Assembly: GCA_023213395.1 (NCBI GenBank)
Contig: CM041465.1
Span: 160,401,741-160,465,740 of the forward strand
Origin: Cycas panzhihuaensis
Taxonomy: Eukaryota; Cycadophyta
DNA: 64,000 nt
Direction: 5' to 3'
Shown here: in pieces, positions 22,290 through 38,348 of the stretch
Position numbering within the stretch: the stretch's first letter is position 1
How the letters are laid out: each line of letters starts with the position of its first letter
Made by a program: the position numbers and the translations under genes
The notes under the pieces: generated by a model
Database searches by the model: none
Told to the model about the DNA's origin: nothing
The model's input: the letters and a program-made list of their open reading frames with translations, nothing else

Positions 22290-22334
22290 CTAAGAACTGG
22301 CAAGTACTTTGCTTATAGGAATTTAATATCGAGC

Positions 22335-22538
22335 TTAATACACCCATAACTTGGTTATTTCCTCTACAGTAGGATAATATTTCTTGTCCTCGGCGAGAAC
22401 CACTTGCCCTTCCATGTCCACATCTTCCTCGGGTGCATTAGTGTGAGCCAGCCAACTATCCTCGCCCTTTTTGTTAGCATCCTCTTTGTCGCAATCCCTG
22501 CATATAAACATCATCGTCCTCTTTTTCCATGAGACCAA
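22335..22538 (-). pseudogene. U5 snRNP 116-kDa GTPase fragment, acidic N-terminal part
   Basis: An open frame of 67 codons. Residues 40-60 read VDMEGQVVLAEDKKYYPTVEE, almost the family pattern at the end of the acidic N-terminal region of the 116-kDa U5 snRNP GTPase (VVL-x-EDKKYYPT-x-EE). The preceding residues are acidic and lysine-rich, as expected. After PTVEE it leaves the family (ITKLWVY and stop), so the fragment ends near 22359. It sits antisense to the V-ATPase fragment and in the same direction as the central U5 fragment. Not a functional gene. I am confident of the motif; the boundary with the importin-like piece is approximate. Confidence 0.8.
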
Positions 22539-22626
22539 TGGCTAACTTTGCCACCAAGTCACATAGCTTCTTTACTATCACCTTGGCCCCCTCTCCTTGG
22601 ATGCATACAAGTAACTGTGCCTTGAG
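22528..22626 (-). pseudogene. Importin-5-like (importin beta-3) fragment
   Basis: The minus strand reads [20 protein letters not shown], then LCDLVAKLAIGLM, without a stop. The spacing of LK-x-x-LL, IQ, AK and KKLCD-x-V-x-x-LA fits the N-terminal HEAT-repeat region of importin-5/karyopherin beta-3, a nuclear import receptor. Only about 33 residues are present, so the match rests on a short motif. It abuts the U5 fragment on one side and the V-ATPase fragment on the other. A fragment only. Confidence 0.6.
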
Positions 22627-22632
22627 CTTATC

Positions 22633-22788
22633 ATGAAATCCATAGTTCCAGATATTATGGTTGGTGTGTTGGCTATCTATGGCTTGATTATTGCTATAGT
22701 AATCATCACAAGGATCAACCCCAAAGCTAAGTCATATTATTTATTTGATGGCTATACACATCTATTCTCTAGATTAGTTTCCTTCACT
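22633..22788 (+). pseudogene. V-ATPase proteolipid subunit c fragment
   Basis: Plus strand reads [20 protein letters not shown], then [16 protein letters not shown]. This is the central part of the 16-kDa V-ATPase proteolipid (VHA-c), which forms the proton-carrying membrane ring. The family pattern is MKSIVP-x-VM-x-GVL-x-IYGLII followed by NPK[13 protein letters not shown]. The match fades after about 22775 (SRLVSFTNS) and stops at 22815. The last transmembrane helix with the essential glutamate is absent. It lies on the opposite strand to its neighbours, six bases from the importin-like piece, so the pieces were joined by rearrangement. Confidence 0.88.
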
Positions 22789-22815
22789 AACTCTAGGAAT
22801 AGGATGTACATCTAA

Positions 22816-25317
22816 CCAAGTCTAGTTAGTTATAATAAGGTAATATAGAAAAATGTATCTCCATGCCTCTTATTATACATGAAAGATTAGATTTCGCACT
22901 CATAAATAGATATCAATTGAACTGCTCAATAATTAATTTTAGTGTGCCAAGTAATCAATATATAGGACTTCTCTATGTCTTATGAACACATGGAAAATAA
23001 CTCAACTAATATTTCATTAAACAACAATCAAGCCCTTCTTTGAAACAAATCTGAATAAGCGATGTTTCTATATCAATAACTAATTAGATAATCATCAATA
23101 AAATGATGTCAAAATACATTTGATTAGACCTATAGTTTAGTAGATCAAATGTGGAAACTCCTTGAGGGGTTTTTTTATCATGTCCAACATGTATATCTCA
23201 CATTTAATATATCAAATAAGTTCCTACATCTTCAATTTTAATCCTCAAAATGTCATAAATAGGTCTTAAATGTATTACTTTTTAACCAATTTTCAACCAG
23301 AATTATTTCCACTCTCATTATTAATCATCTATTTGCATCAATGTGTACTCATGAACCTTTAAGATCTTCAAAAAATATTAAATCATATATGAAATTACTC
23401 AAAAATTATAACTTTTATCATGTTAAAAATACTTTATCTAATTTCACCCATTAAAATCTTCATGATACAATCTCTAAAATATGCCTTTTGACCATTCATT
23501 TTGATTGTCTCTAAATACTCTTTCCAACAAAACTAATGGCTCAAAAATTTGACTTCATATAATAATGTTATAATAAAAACAGTGACAATATCTTATTAAA
23601 AAATAAAAACATAATAAAAATCAATTGATCACTTTTATAAAAAAAAGGCTTTCAGTCATGTTATTCTTCCATGTGACCACGCGCTTATTAAAGGGGCTTG
23701 AAAGGGAAATTCTAAAACACTTTCCGATCAAATTTAATCACATAAAAATCTTTAAAAATTTTAACCCTAAGTCAAAAGATCACTATGTGCATGATTAGGT
23801 AGAAAGTGGGCAAATCGATTCATGAAAGATTGATTAAAAAATTATACTAAATTAAAGAATTATAGATTAGAGTAATCTAAAATTTAATTTAATCATTGAA
23901 ATTACTCACATGACAAAAGCCCTAATTGACTCACACGATGAGTGGACTGCCAATTAAGGAGCAATAGGGGATGATTTAATTTGTACACTTTACATAATCC
24001 TAATAAGGTAATCTTCATGAATGTTGAATACTACATGTAAGACTAGGCGGACAATAGAAATTTTCCATCTACTGGTAGATAATGAATTAGATTATGGTGC
24101 AATCACTTAGTAACCCTTGACACAAAATAGATAAATCACTATGATTGATATCTCATAAACAACCCAAAATTTTTTACATAGGGGGGTCAACAGTGACATA
24201 GGGTACGTCATGATGACACAACCAAATTAGGTCAAAATCTTTCAATTCTTGCATAGAGAAGATGGTGTTTCTTTGTATTAATGAAGAGCTAACATTCATC
24301 TTCTGGTTAAGCATATTGGATGGCTCTCATGAACATCAACAAGGCTACATTACCTCCTTGTTCTATGGATTTACCATAAATATCAGTGGTGTATGATCGA
24401 GGGAAAACAATTTTAAGGTTCATCAATTTGCCAAATTCATCCTTGTTGTCAACTTGGCTTTCTATGTCACCATAATAACATTAAACATTTCATACAAACC
24501 CTTATTTTATGGTTTCATTATTGTAATTCTAATATGCAAAAAATTTCTTGCAATGATCTTCACAAATTAAATCCTTACTTTAGAAATCTTCAAACATGCA
24601 CCTTAATATATAAATCAAATATCAAATTTTACTATAGCTTAGTGCTATATACCTGGCATATTTTTCCGTAAAATACCCTTCATTATTGTTGCCCTTTGCC
24701 ATTCAAACCCTTAATATATTACTTACCCAATAATGATACTCATGCCCAATTAACCATTCTTGTCATGTCATAATTTTGTGCTACCATGTAAACTTTTTCA
24801 TTATAAATAATAAACTTGCAAAACCCTATTTTTATTTATCATACCTTCTTCATGTCCACATAACAACACAACACATGCTTATTATCTATTTCACTTAATT
24901 AGTGGAATATTAGTTTAATATCTTACTCTTATAGGGTAATCAATCCTGCTCAGGTGATTAACTTGTGGATTTACTATCAAATAGATAAGTTCTATAGAAT
25001 ATAATACCAACATATATAATAAATATTTAGAATACGTAAATAATAATATTACCGGTTAGTTTTGCAATCAATCTTCATTTTATATACAACTCTTATCAAC
25101 TTTATCACATCCCAATCTCGATCACATCTTATTGGCATATGTTGTCTTTTAGCTTCAAATCACTCTTTAATACTGACTATCATTAGTTCAAGAAACTAGC
25201 TCATATTTAATATTGGCTCCGTTACTGTCAATCTACTTCTACTTTTATTTCACAACTTTGATCAATTCTCACCAAGACCTATTTCACCTATGCTACAAGG
25301 TCTTTTATAACCATGAA
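22816..25317. other. C interior, AT-rich, no recognised genes
   Basis: No open frame of note and no recognisable domain on either strand. A less AT-rich patch at 24180-24480 has short frames resembling protein but with stops in all readings; I cannot name it. Expected to be the 5' interior of element C. Confidence 0.45.
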
Positions 25318-25329
25318 GCTCTAATACCA
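25318..25329 (-). other. Primer-binding site of element C
   Basis: GCTCTAATACCA on plus, one transition away from the initiator tRNA-Met complement, abutting the LTR at 25330. The left LTR of C lacks such a site, which supports its being the 3' LTR. Confidence 0.6.
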
Positions 25330-25799
25330 TATTAGAAATTTTGAATTCACTTTGATACCATATTAAATTATATAAATATATAGTGAAAGCAGAATAATGA
25401 ATCATGAGGAATATGTATATAAATATAAGATAAGATTAACATATATAAATATCAAATATGATTAAAGATTATCAAGCACTACCACATGAAACACTAAGAT
25501 TTATATGTAAGAAACCTAAAAGGGAAAAACAACAAGAAAAGGTTTGGAGTATTACTCCACTTTTTTATGATCTTCAAATGAACTTCTTTCTCAATCCTTT
25601 CTCGAGTTCTCAATTGGTTTGTTTACACATTTATATGTATAATCACCTCATGATGAACCTATTACATTTGAAAACCTTTTCATCTTCTAATAAGAAGTTA
25701 CACTAATAATTACGCTTTTCTCACACTTTTTGATGCTTTGTGTGCATCCACAACATTATATTCAATATTACATATTTGAAAACTTTAAATATTCCAACA
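25330..25799 (-). repeat. 5' LTR of element C
   Basis: Intact 470-base copy of the LTR that element A interrupts at 2782. It ends ATTCCAACA. The bases GCATCCACAACATTATATTC show the site without element A. Confidence 0.7.
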
Positions 25800-26615
25800 A
25801 CTCCAAGTTCTCTAGATTCTTAGAGTGGGGCCCTTCCAACATAACACGACACAAGCAATCTTAATGGCAAAAGAGTGATAAATCTTAGTGGCGCTCTTTA
25901 TTTAAGAAATACAAGAGGTCTCTCATTAACGATTAAATTATTTGCATGGCCTAACTAGATGTACCACAAATATTATTATTAAATGTTCTCATAAAAGCAT
26001 GCAAAATTGTTGAGGAAAAAGCTTGGAAATTTAAGCAAGATGTAAATATCAACACGAAAATGAGACAAAAGTAATATGCCTTTTGGTGTGGTGGAGGATA
26101 TAATTACTTATATGATCCCTAACTAATAAGAATTATATATAGGACTTAAGGTCATTAGGAAATAAGGGCAAACAGACTGCGGACAACGTTAGAGTTGGAG
26201 AGAACGGACTGGTTCATTTCGTTCGGGTGGTGGCACGAGTCTGCACGGAGACGGTTGGGATTGCTATGGCATCCCCTCTCGAGAACATGTAGGGATGTGG
26301 GACACCCCTTTATGTATGTTGGTCTTCAGTGAGTTGGGCGAGCTAGGAACGGTCCTCAGCCAGGTTCTTTGAAAGGAAGCGGTAGGCTGAGGTTCATCCC
26401 CAACCTCTTGTTCAGACTGGAACGGTACATGAGTGTGGTGGTTGGAGACAAAGGACGCCTAGCGAAGGAGACGTATGGTTTTCTCTTAGATCAAGTAAAG
26501 AACAATAAACCAGTGTGGTTCTCAAAGGTTGAGACAGTTTTCGAGACTAGGGCTATGGTATGTTTTTGCTGCCCCTATTTGGAGTTTTTTTCCTGTAGTA
26601 TATAATATTTTTAAT

Positions 26616-28126
26616 ATGAAAAAAGACCATACAACACAAAACCAGAGCCAAAACCCCATCCTTTCTATGGGGAGATCCTATTGTGAAGTCCTGAAAACAA
26701 ATGAGGAGGAGACATTCGATTTAACACCTGTGATACATGACAACAAGGTCAAGTTTAAAATCCCCCAGGCTTTAATGGAGAAGACTGAGAAACATTAGGA
26801 AAATTGCCTTATTGGTAGATTCTCTAGGCCCAGACCTGGCCTAGAAACCATTAGGAACTGAACAAGAACTAAATGGAAAATGATAGGCACAGTGAAAGTA
26901 ATAGCCATGCCAAAGGGCTGCGTGCTTTTTAAATTTTTTTCATACGAGGATATAACTAGTATTCTTTTGAAGGCCCCATGGATGCTTAGTAGGAAGGCTT
27001 TATCTCTTGAAAAGTGGCATAGGGATTTTGACCCCTCTGTACCCAAAATTAGACAAGCTCCCATATGGATCCAATTACCAGGTCTTCCCTTATACCATTG
27101 GAATCCTGATGTGTTAAAAGGGATAGCAAAGGCGGTGGGACCTCTCCTAGCAACAGATTCAGCGACTAAGAATAGAAGCAGACTTATTAATGTTAGGTTT
27201 TATGCCCTGGTCCAAATTAACAAACCCCTTATGGATGACATATGGATGGATATGGTGGATGGGAGCTGGGCACAACCATTGATTTACGAGATGAAGCATT
27301 TCAGATGCTCCCTTTGTAAAACCCTTAGTCACCTTCCCCAGAAGTGCCCAGGTGTGTAGATCTCAAAGGGTGAGAAACAAGAGGCTCCCTCAGAGCGGCA
27401 TCTGACTCCATGAAGACAAGGCTAGAAGGGCAGACACAACAAAGCACAGGTCACACAGTGGCTCTTGAAACCATGGAGGGCCGAGTAGGCCCTCCTCTAG
27501 AATTGCATAGTACCCCTCATTTGATTTAGGGTTTTGACCCCAATGAAGAAGACGCGCTCTTGGAGGATGAGGAGCAGGTTGCACAGGTTCCAGTGGCCCT
27601 AGTGAGCCCAGATGGCATGGAGGCCTTGGGACTACCACCCCAGCGGGGTCAGTCTCCTTGGCCCAATTTACTTCGGCACACATACCTGATCCACAACGGA
27701 AACGTGGGGTGGATGTTGTGATGGGGCTAGGTATACCCCCTGTGCATGGAAAGGACTCCTCATCAGATGATCGTGATACATCAAAAGAACCAGAGAGCCA
27801 GCGGTTAAAAGGAGCTGAAGGCCCTATGATGCCCTCTTTGGCAAAACCTGGGACATTAGCCCAGGATTCCTTAGCTCATTTGGTTATGAATCAGAAGAAG
27901 CAACCTGATGTGGGCAATGAAAAGAGGGTGGGTAAACCACCTTTGAAACTGTTAAGAGGGAAAGAAGCGGCGGCTTGGGTGGACCAAGGTAACCAAAAGA
28001 CTTAAAATGATGTCTTTGTTGAGGGACCTAATCTCAGATCTAGGGCAGAAGGCAGAGATTCATCGAAAGGTGAGTCCACTGAAGTATGGAAGCAAAGGAA
28101 GAGAAGATTAAAATCATATCGTGGAA
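26616..28126 (+). pseudogene. LINE3 ORF1: DUF4283 and zinc-knuckle protein, broken
   Basis: ATG 26616 opens MKKDHTTQNQSQN, then GRSYCEVLKTNEEE. A TAG at 26796 sits where LINE2 also has TAG. DUF4283 follows in the same frame (MPKGCVLFKFFSYED, KALSLEKWHRDFDP, PIWIQLPGLPLYHWNPD). The CCHC knuckle is intact: CSLCKTLSHLPQKC. A TAG at about 27357 and a later frame change break the acidic tail, whose end (KRVGKPPLKLLRGKEAA) matches LINE2. Role in active relatives: RNA binding. Not functional here. Confidence 0.88.
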
Positions 28127-31100
28127 TGTCAGGGGACTCAATGCCCCCTCGAAACAGAGAATTATTAGGGATATGAGGAATAGGCATCAACCAGATTTAA
28201 TGTTTTTATAGGAAACAAAGTTAAGCAAGGAGAATGGACCAAGGGCCCGGAACAAAATCTGGAAGGAAGTTGAGGGAATAGAGATTGAATATGCTCAAGG
28301 TGCTGGGGGCTTAATGGTATTATGGAACCCGAGGACGTGGTATGGGGAAATTTATCTAGCCGAGGAATCCTTCATTTCGGTTTGGATAACAAACAAAAGC
28401 AATAACCATAGATGGTTAGCTACTAACGTCTATGCCCCAAATCTTCAGGAGGCCAGGAAGAGGCTTTGGGATAGAATTCTGTTGGCCCACAGGGATTGTT
28501 AAGTACCATGGCTGTTGGCGGGGGACTTCAACACGACGTTGAGCCCTAGAGAAAAGAGAGGCGGTTCAGTATGCTGGTCTAGTAGTATAGGGGAGTTCAT
28601 AAACTTTTTACAGCAGGGAGGTCTAGAGGACATTAAGCTCAGGGGTGCCTCATATACCTAGTCTAAGAAGCGTATGGGGGATGACTTAATTCAAATCAAA
28701 TTAGATAGGGTGCTAGTCAATTTTGATTAGCTGAGATGTTTTAAGGACTTCTCTCTCGAGGCTTTGCCGAGAATTAGTTCAGACCATTCCCCTCTTTTAT
28801 TTTAATTTTCAGACCAGGGAAACTTTATTGGATCCCCCTTCAGGTTCGAACTAATATGGCTTTGCCACCCTGATTTTTGAGATAAGATTAAGGAATGGTG
28901 GGGAGTTCAAGTTCGTGGCCACGCTATGTATAGATTCTCGAAGAAGCTAGACTGGGTGAAAAGACAAGTAAAGGTATGGAACAAGGAAGTTTTTCAAAAC
29001 ATCCACGTATTAAAAGAAAGAACCATCTGCGACCTGAAAGAAATAGAGGATAGAATACAACAGGAGGGCAGGTTACTAGAGCTAGACAAGATAGAGAAGG
29101 AATTGGCTGAGAAGTTGGAGGAGATCCTCATCAGAGAGGAAATACATTGGAGACAAAAATCCATAGCACTATGGCTGGCTGAAGGTAATAGAAACACCAA
29201 ATTCTTCCATATGACCACAGCCAAGCATAGGGCTAGCAAGAGGATTAATAGTCTTCAAAGGGAAGACGGTTCAGAACCAAGTGCAACAGAAGACATGAAG
29301 GAGTTGGCAATTGAATACTTCAAGGACTTATATACCGAACCACAAGCAGGCGATGAGGACATAAGGAAGGATTTCCTAAGAAACATCCCCAGTTTGGTGA
29401 ACGAAGCACAAAATGCTCAGCTGACAACCCCTTTTTCACAGGAAGAAGTTAGGCTAGCTCCCTGGGGTTCTATCAGGAGTTTTGGGACATTATTAAGGAT
29501 GACCTTATGGAAGCTCTACAGGAGTTCTTTGCAAATAATAAGATTCTTCAGGAATGGCAGACCACATTCCTTGTTCTCATACCCAAGAAAGAAGGGGCGA
29601 AAAGAATGGAAGAGTTTCGGCCTATTAGTCTCTGCAATGTCAAATATAAGATTATAACCAAGGTCCTGGTCAATAGACTTAAGAAAGTTGTGCCAAATAT
29701 TATTTCTCAAAATCAAGACGGTTTCATCCAAGGCAGACAGATATATGATAGTTTCATAGTAGTCCATGAAATAATTCATTCAGTTGTGGAAAGGAAGGAG
29801 GTCCCGATGCGCATCAAGATTGATCTCACCAAGGCCTTTGATAGGGTCTCCTGGGGGTGCCTTCTGGATTGCCTAGAGGCATTTGGCTTTGGGGAACCCT
29901 AGCGGACTTAGATCAAGCTTTGTATAGCCAATCCACAATTCTCAATTATAATCAATGGTTCATCCTCTAGTTTTTTCCCAGGCTTTAGGGGGCTGAGACA
30001 AGGAGATCCTCTCTCCCCCTTCCTATACATAACGATGGCTGAAATATTGGGCAGAACTTTGGAGTCAGCTAGAAGACAGGGGATTATCAATGGTATAAGA
30101 TCGACCACAGGGGTGGACAATGTTGTCCACCACCAATTTGTGGATGATAACCTATTCTTAGGGAAGGCTGCCATTAGAGAGGCACTAAATTCAAGGCGAT
30201 TTTAGGTCACTTTGAGAAGGCTACGAACCAAAAGATAAGCTTGAACAAAAGTAGTGTCTTCTTCGTAAATACCCCGGGCTGTGCCCAAGGTAGGATCAAC
30301 AGGATTCTGAGGATGGGTATTAAGAAGCTTCTCACAACTTACCTTGGATTACCTTTGTTCGTAGGTAATATGACCAAGGATATGTGGAATCCCCTCATTG
30401 ATAGAATGCAAAGAAAGTTGGCCAGTTGGAAAGGTGCCCTCTTGACTCTTCCAGGGAAGCTCCAGCTAGTATCCTCTACGCTTCAAAGCATTCCAGTTTT
30501 TTGGATGTCCATCTTCAAAATTCTGATAGGAATCTCAGATATCATCGAAACCATTCAGAAGAGATTCCTATGGTCGGGGGTAGAGGATAAAGATAGAATA
30601 CATCTAGTGAGCTGGAATAAAGTGTGCTCCTCGAAGTGGGCAGGAGGACTCAATCTCAGAAGGATTTCACCCTTCAATGCAGCTCTTGGAGCCAAGCTGG
30701 GATGGCGACTAACCAAAGGGGGAGAGAGACTATGGGAGAAGATTCTATCATGAAAATACCTCCAAGGTGACTCTCTTATAGAAAACATTGCCTCGCCGGT
30801 TGGTTCAACCGTTTGGAGGAGTATTCTAAAAGCCTGGAAAGCCATCATCGAAGGCCTGAAATGGAGTTTAGGAGACGGTAGTTCCATCAGATTCTGGGAG
30901 GATGCATGGTGTTGCGACAAGGGCCTTAGGAAATACCCAGATTTAGCTCCTCTCCAGGGCCTTAGTGTCTGGCATTATGGATCACTTGTAAGAGACTACT
31001 GGACTAGGAGTGGAAGGGACAAAAGCTAGAAAAACTTTGAGGATATCCAAGTGGAGCGTCCCTTGTAGGAGGGACTTCACGAAATTAAAAGGATTTTGTG

Positions 31101-32248
31101 TAAGACTTATATACCTAGGAAGCCTTCACCGGATTCGCTTATGTGGCCCTTGAGCTCGTCTGGGATTTACACTGCCAAACAAGGGTATCACTATTTATGT
31201 CTAATGAGAGGCGACCAGAAGAGCCCAATATTAGAAGGTGTTTGGAAGCTCCCACTTACCCCCAAGATAGCAGTCTTTTGGTGGATTTGCCTGAGGAACA
31301 AAATTCTCATCATTGACAACTTCAAAAAGAGAGGATTCCACTTACCAAATAGGTGCATACTATGTTGTAAAGAAGAGGAATCTATGGAGCATATCTTCCT
31401 TAGGTGCTCATTTTCAAGGGAAGTTTGGGGGATGCTGCTGGGAAAACTGGAGGTGTGCTGGACCTTCTTGGAAAAGGTTGCTGACTTTTGGCACCTTGTG
31501 GCTTAGATTCGAGCAGGACTCTTAGCGGTATTTGGAAGAGCGCACTACCGATACTAGCGTGGAACATATGGAAGGAGAGAAACCATAGGATCTTTCAGGG
31601 GATGCAGTTGGACCAGCAAGCTACCTTCAACAGAATCTGCATGGACATCAGGGAAAATGTTAGAAACATTAAGGAGAAGCATACATACCTGACTGAGAAT
31701 AGGATTCTGCTCAAGTGGGGCTTAGAACCTGTATTTGAGGTTGTGAAGGATAGATGTAGCAGATAATTGCCTCGTGAGCCACGGCTTAAAATCAACTTTG
31801 GACGGGGCCTCGAGGGGAACCTGTGAGAAGGCGGGAGGGGGCATTTGCAGAGATAGCAAGGGCACTCCTATTTGGGCCTTTGCGGACTACTATGAGCACT
31901 AAATGAACTATTATGCGGAAACGCACGCCATGATTAAAGCTTTGGATTTTGCCCTTGAAAGAGGTTGTCGGCATTTGGTAATTGAGGGAGATTCAGAGGT
32001 GGTTATTAAATCACTGAAAGGCGAGGTCCTCCTAGACTGGAGACTTCAATCCATATTCAATGACGCGAAGGAGAGTATTAAGGGACTACAAGAGGTATGT
32101 ATCAGACACACACTAAGAAAATGTAACAAAGCTGCTGATTTCTTGGCTAACTAGAAGGTGAAGCATAAGGAAGGCGTTGTATGGAGGAGTGACTTTCTTG
32201 CGGATCTTATGGTTCTGGTTGAGCAGGAAATGGTTCGTAATAGTTAGC
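28086..32248 (+). pseudogene. LINE3 ORF2: endonuclease, reverse transcriptase and RNase H, broken
   Basis: Opens with KIKIISWNVRGLNAPSKQR; endonuclease continues to LLAGDFN and SDHSPLL. The linker (28926-29450, EGNRNTKFFH) is open. After FSQEEVRLA a deletion removes about 60 bases at the start of the palm and shifts the frame. Reverse transcriptase resumes at 29507 (RPISLCNVKYKIITKVL, IDLTKAFDRVSW, GLRQGDPLSPFLY) with FVDD at 30137-30148. Another small deletion at about 30190 shifts the frame again, then thumb (30241-30753), zinc knuckle NRCILC...HIFLRC (31096-31506) and RNase H (IEGDSEVVIKSL, NKAADFLAN) to about 32250. Stops at 28878 and 29909 are shared with LINE2. Inactive. Confidence 0.9.
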
Positions 32249-32418
32249 CGAGGGGCTTGTCCCGGCGTGTAATTCTCTGCCTAAACCGTGGAGTTATCAC
32301 GGTCAACTTTGATTTGGATACCTCAAGCATGCTGATGTACTAGGTTGTGGGATCCTGGTTCAAACCCACTTTTAATTCATTTTTATTTTATAAAAAAAAA
32401 AAGGTCATTGAGAAATAA

Positions 32419-37054
<4,636 letters not shown>

Positions 37055-37400
37055 AAATCTTTCCTTGCTCTCCCGCATGGTAAAGATGGTCCACAAAGCT
37101 TCTGTGTTCATGAACAACAGATGTACATCCATTGGGGGGGTGAAGTCCTTGAGAGTGTGGCGTCTAACAAGTATCAGCTTATGTGTTAGTATATTAGTTT
37201 GCTAGTACTGTAAGAGAATGCATAGCACAGTACACGCAGGTTTCTACTACGGTTGTGTGCTGAATGAATGAATGTATGGAACAATGTATTAAAATGAAAG
37301 GCTTTTGGTCCTTAATTTGTTCACGAGTGGTCAATGTTGCATACATAAATTGACGGTAATTTATTCACGAGCGTTCAGTGTGTGTAAATAAATTGACGTA
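37055..37400 (+). other. 3' flank of the GH9 gene with a short tandem duplication
   Basis: The probable 3' untranslated region. ATTAAAATGAAA near 37287 could serve as a weak poly(A) signal. From about 37319 to 37400 a segment of roughly 55 bases (TTCACGAG...CATAAATTGACG) is repeated once imperfectly, the second copy carrying AATAAATTGACG. The transcript end cannot be fixed. Confidence 0.45.
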
Positions 37401-38311
37401 GCTAGGCATGCGAGTTCAATGACGACGTCGACCAGCTGACGTTTTGTCAGCCTGCTCAAAGCTTTGCCAGATCTTTGCTAAATGCAGCGCACCACGTACT
37501 GAGACTACGTCCATTGTAGCCACAGAGTCCACATTTTGACTTGGATCGGACCCTTTGCCGGCCTATCTCTGCAAAACAGCCTCTGTGCACATCTCTGCCC
37601 ATGCAGCCTCTTAAAACAGAATAATGTGTAATGTTTCACATATGCGTATGTACGCGTATTCCACGCCTACGGACAACAGTTGAAACCTTACCCCCGTGCC
37701 GGCGTTTCTCGACCCTTTCCGGAGCCATACAGTTAACGGGAAATTTCCAGTAAAATAAATTCATAAGGTTCACGCTTGCGCAGCTGTGGCCCATGGCTAT
37801 GCTTATGTTCCACTTAACAAGAAATTTTGATGGTTAAATGGCTTTATCCATGTTTTTATTCACTATGAACAAATTACGTGGTTGATAACTTAAATAAAAG
37901 ATATTATAATCATCCTAAACTTTTCACCACTAAATGGCACAATGGCAATGAAGCTAATGTAACTAGAATAGAATACTCCAATTATTAATAATCATGCATT
38001 ATTTTATTATAAATTAATTTTAATTAATATAAATTGATATAAAATTAAGCAACTTCTTCCTCCATGGTTTGAATTGTTGGGTCTTTTCTTTTCTTCTAAG
38101 AAAGATTATATATATATACATATATATATAGTCTTAAAATTTTTGAAAAAAAAAGTAAGTATAAAATAAGAATATTATGACTTTAGAGTACCTTCCTTCT
38201 TCTTCTTCTTTTTAATAGTTTATTAGATTTGTTTAGGTATAAGATGTTCTACAAATAATGCTTGGATGGTTTTAATGTATTAATTTATTTTTATTTACAA
38301 CTAGTTGAGTT

Positions 38312-38348
<37 letters not shown>

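Larger units (their letters stand above)
2359..25799 (-). mobile_element. LTR retrotransposon C (outer element, interrupted)
   Basis: Two copies of a roughly 470-base LTR enclose this span in the same orientation. The left copy (2359-2781 plus 13553-13598) is split by element A; the right copy is 25330-25799. A primer-binding site (GCTCTAATACCA on plus, one change from consensus) abuts the right LTR at 25318-25329. A purine-rich tract, AATGGAGAG on the minus strand, abuts the left LTR at about 13599. This fixes the element as minus strand. Flanking bases ACCCC (2354-2358) and ACTCC (25800-25804) look like a target duplication with one change. Excluding LINE2 its interior is about 5.5 kb. I found no gag or pol in it, but did find host-gene fragments at 22155-22788. 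The pairing of these LTRs is an inference. Confidence 0.6.
26166..32400 (+). mobile_element. LINE3: L1-type non-LTR retrotransposon, full length but defective
   Basis: Flanked by AAGGTCATTAGGAAATAA (26148-26165) and AAGGTCATTGAGAAATAA (32401-32418), an 18-base target duplication with two changes. It ends in a run of A after TTATTTTAT. Leader about 450 bases, then ORF1 and ORF2 in the same arrangement as LINE2, to which it is closely similar throughout. Unlike LINE2 it has several small deletions that shift the frame. It lies outside element C, between C and the endoglucanase gene. Confidence 0.93.
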
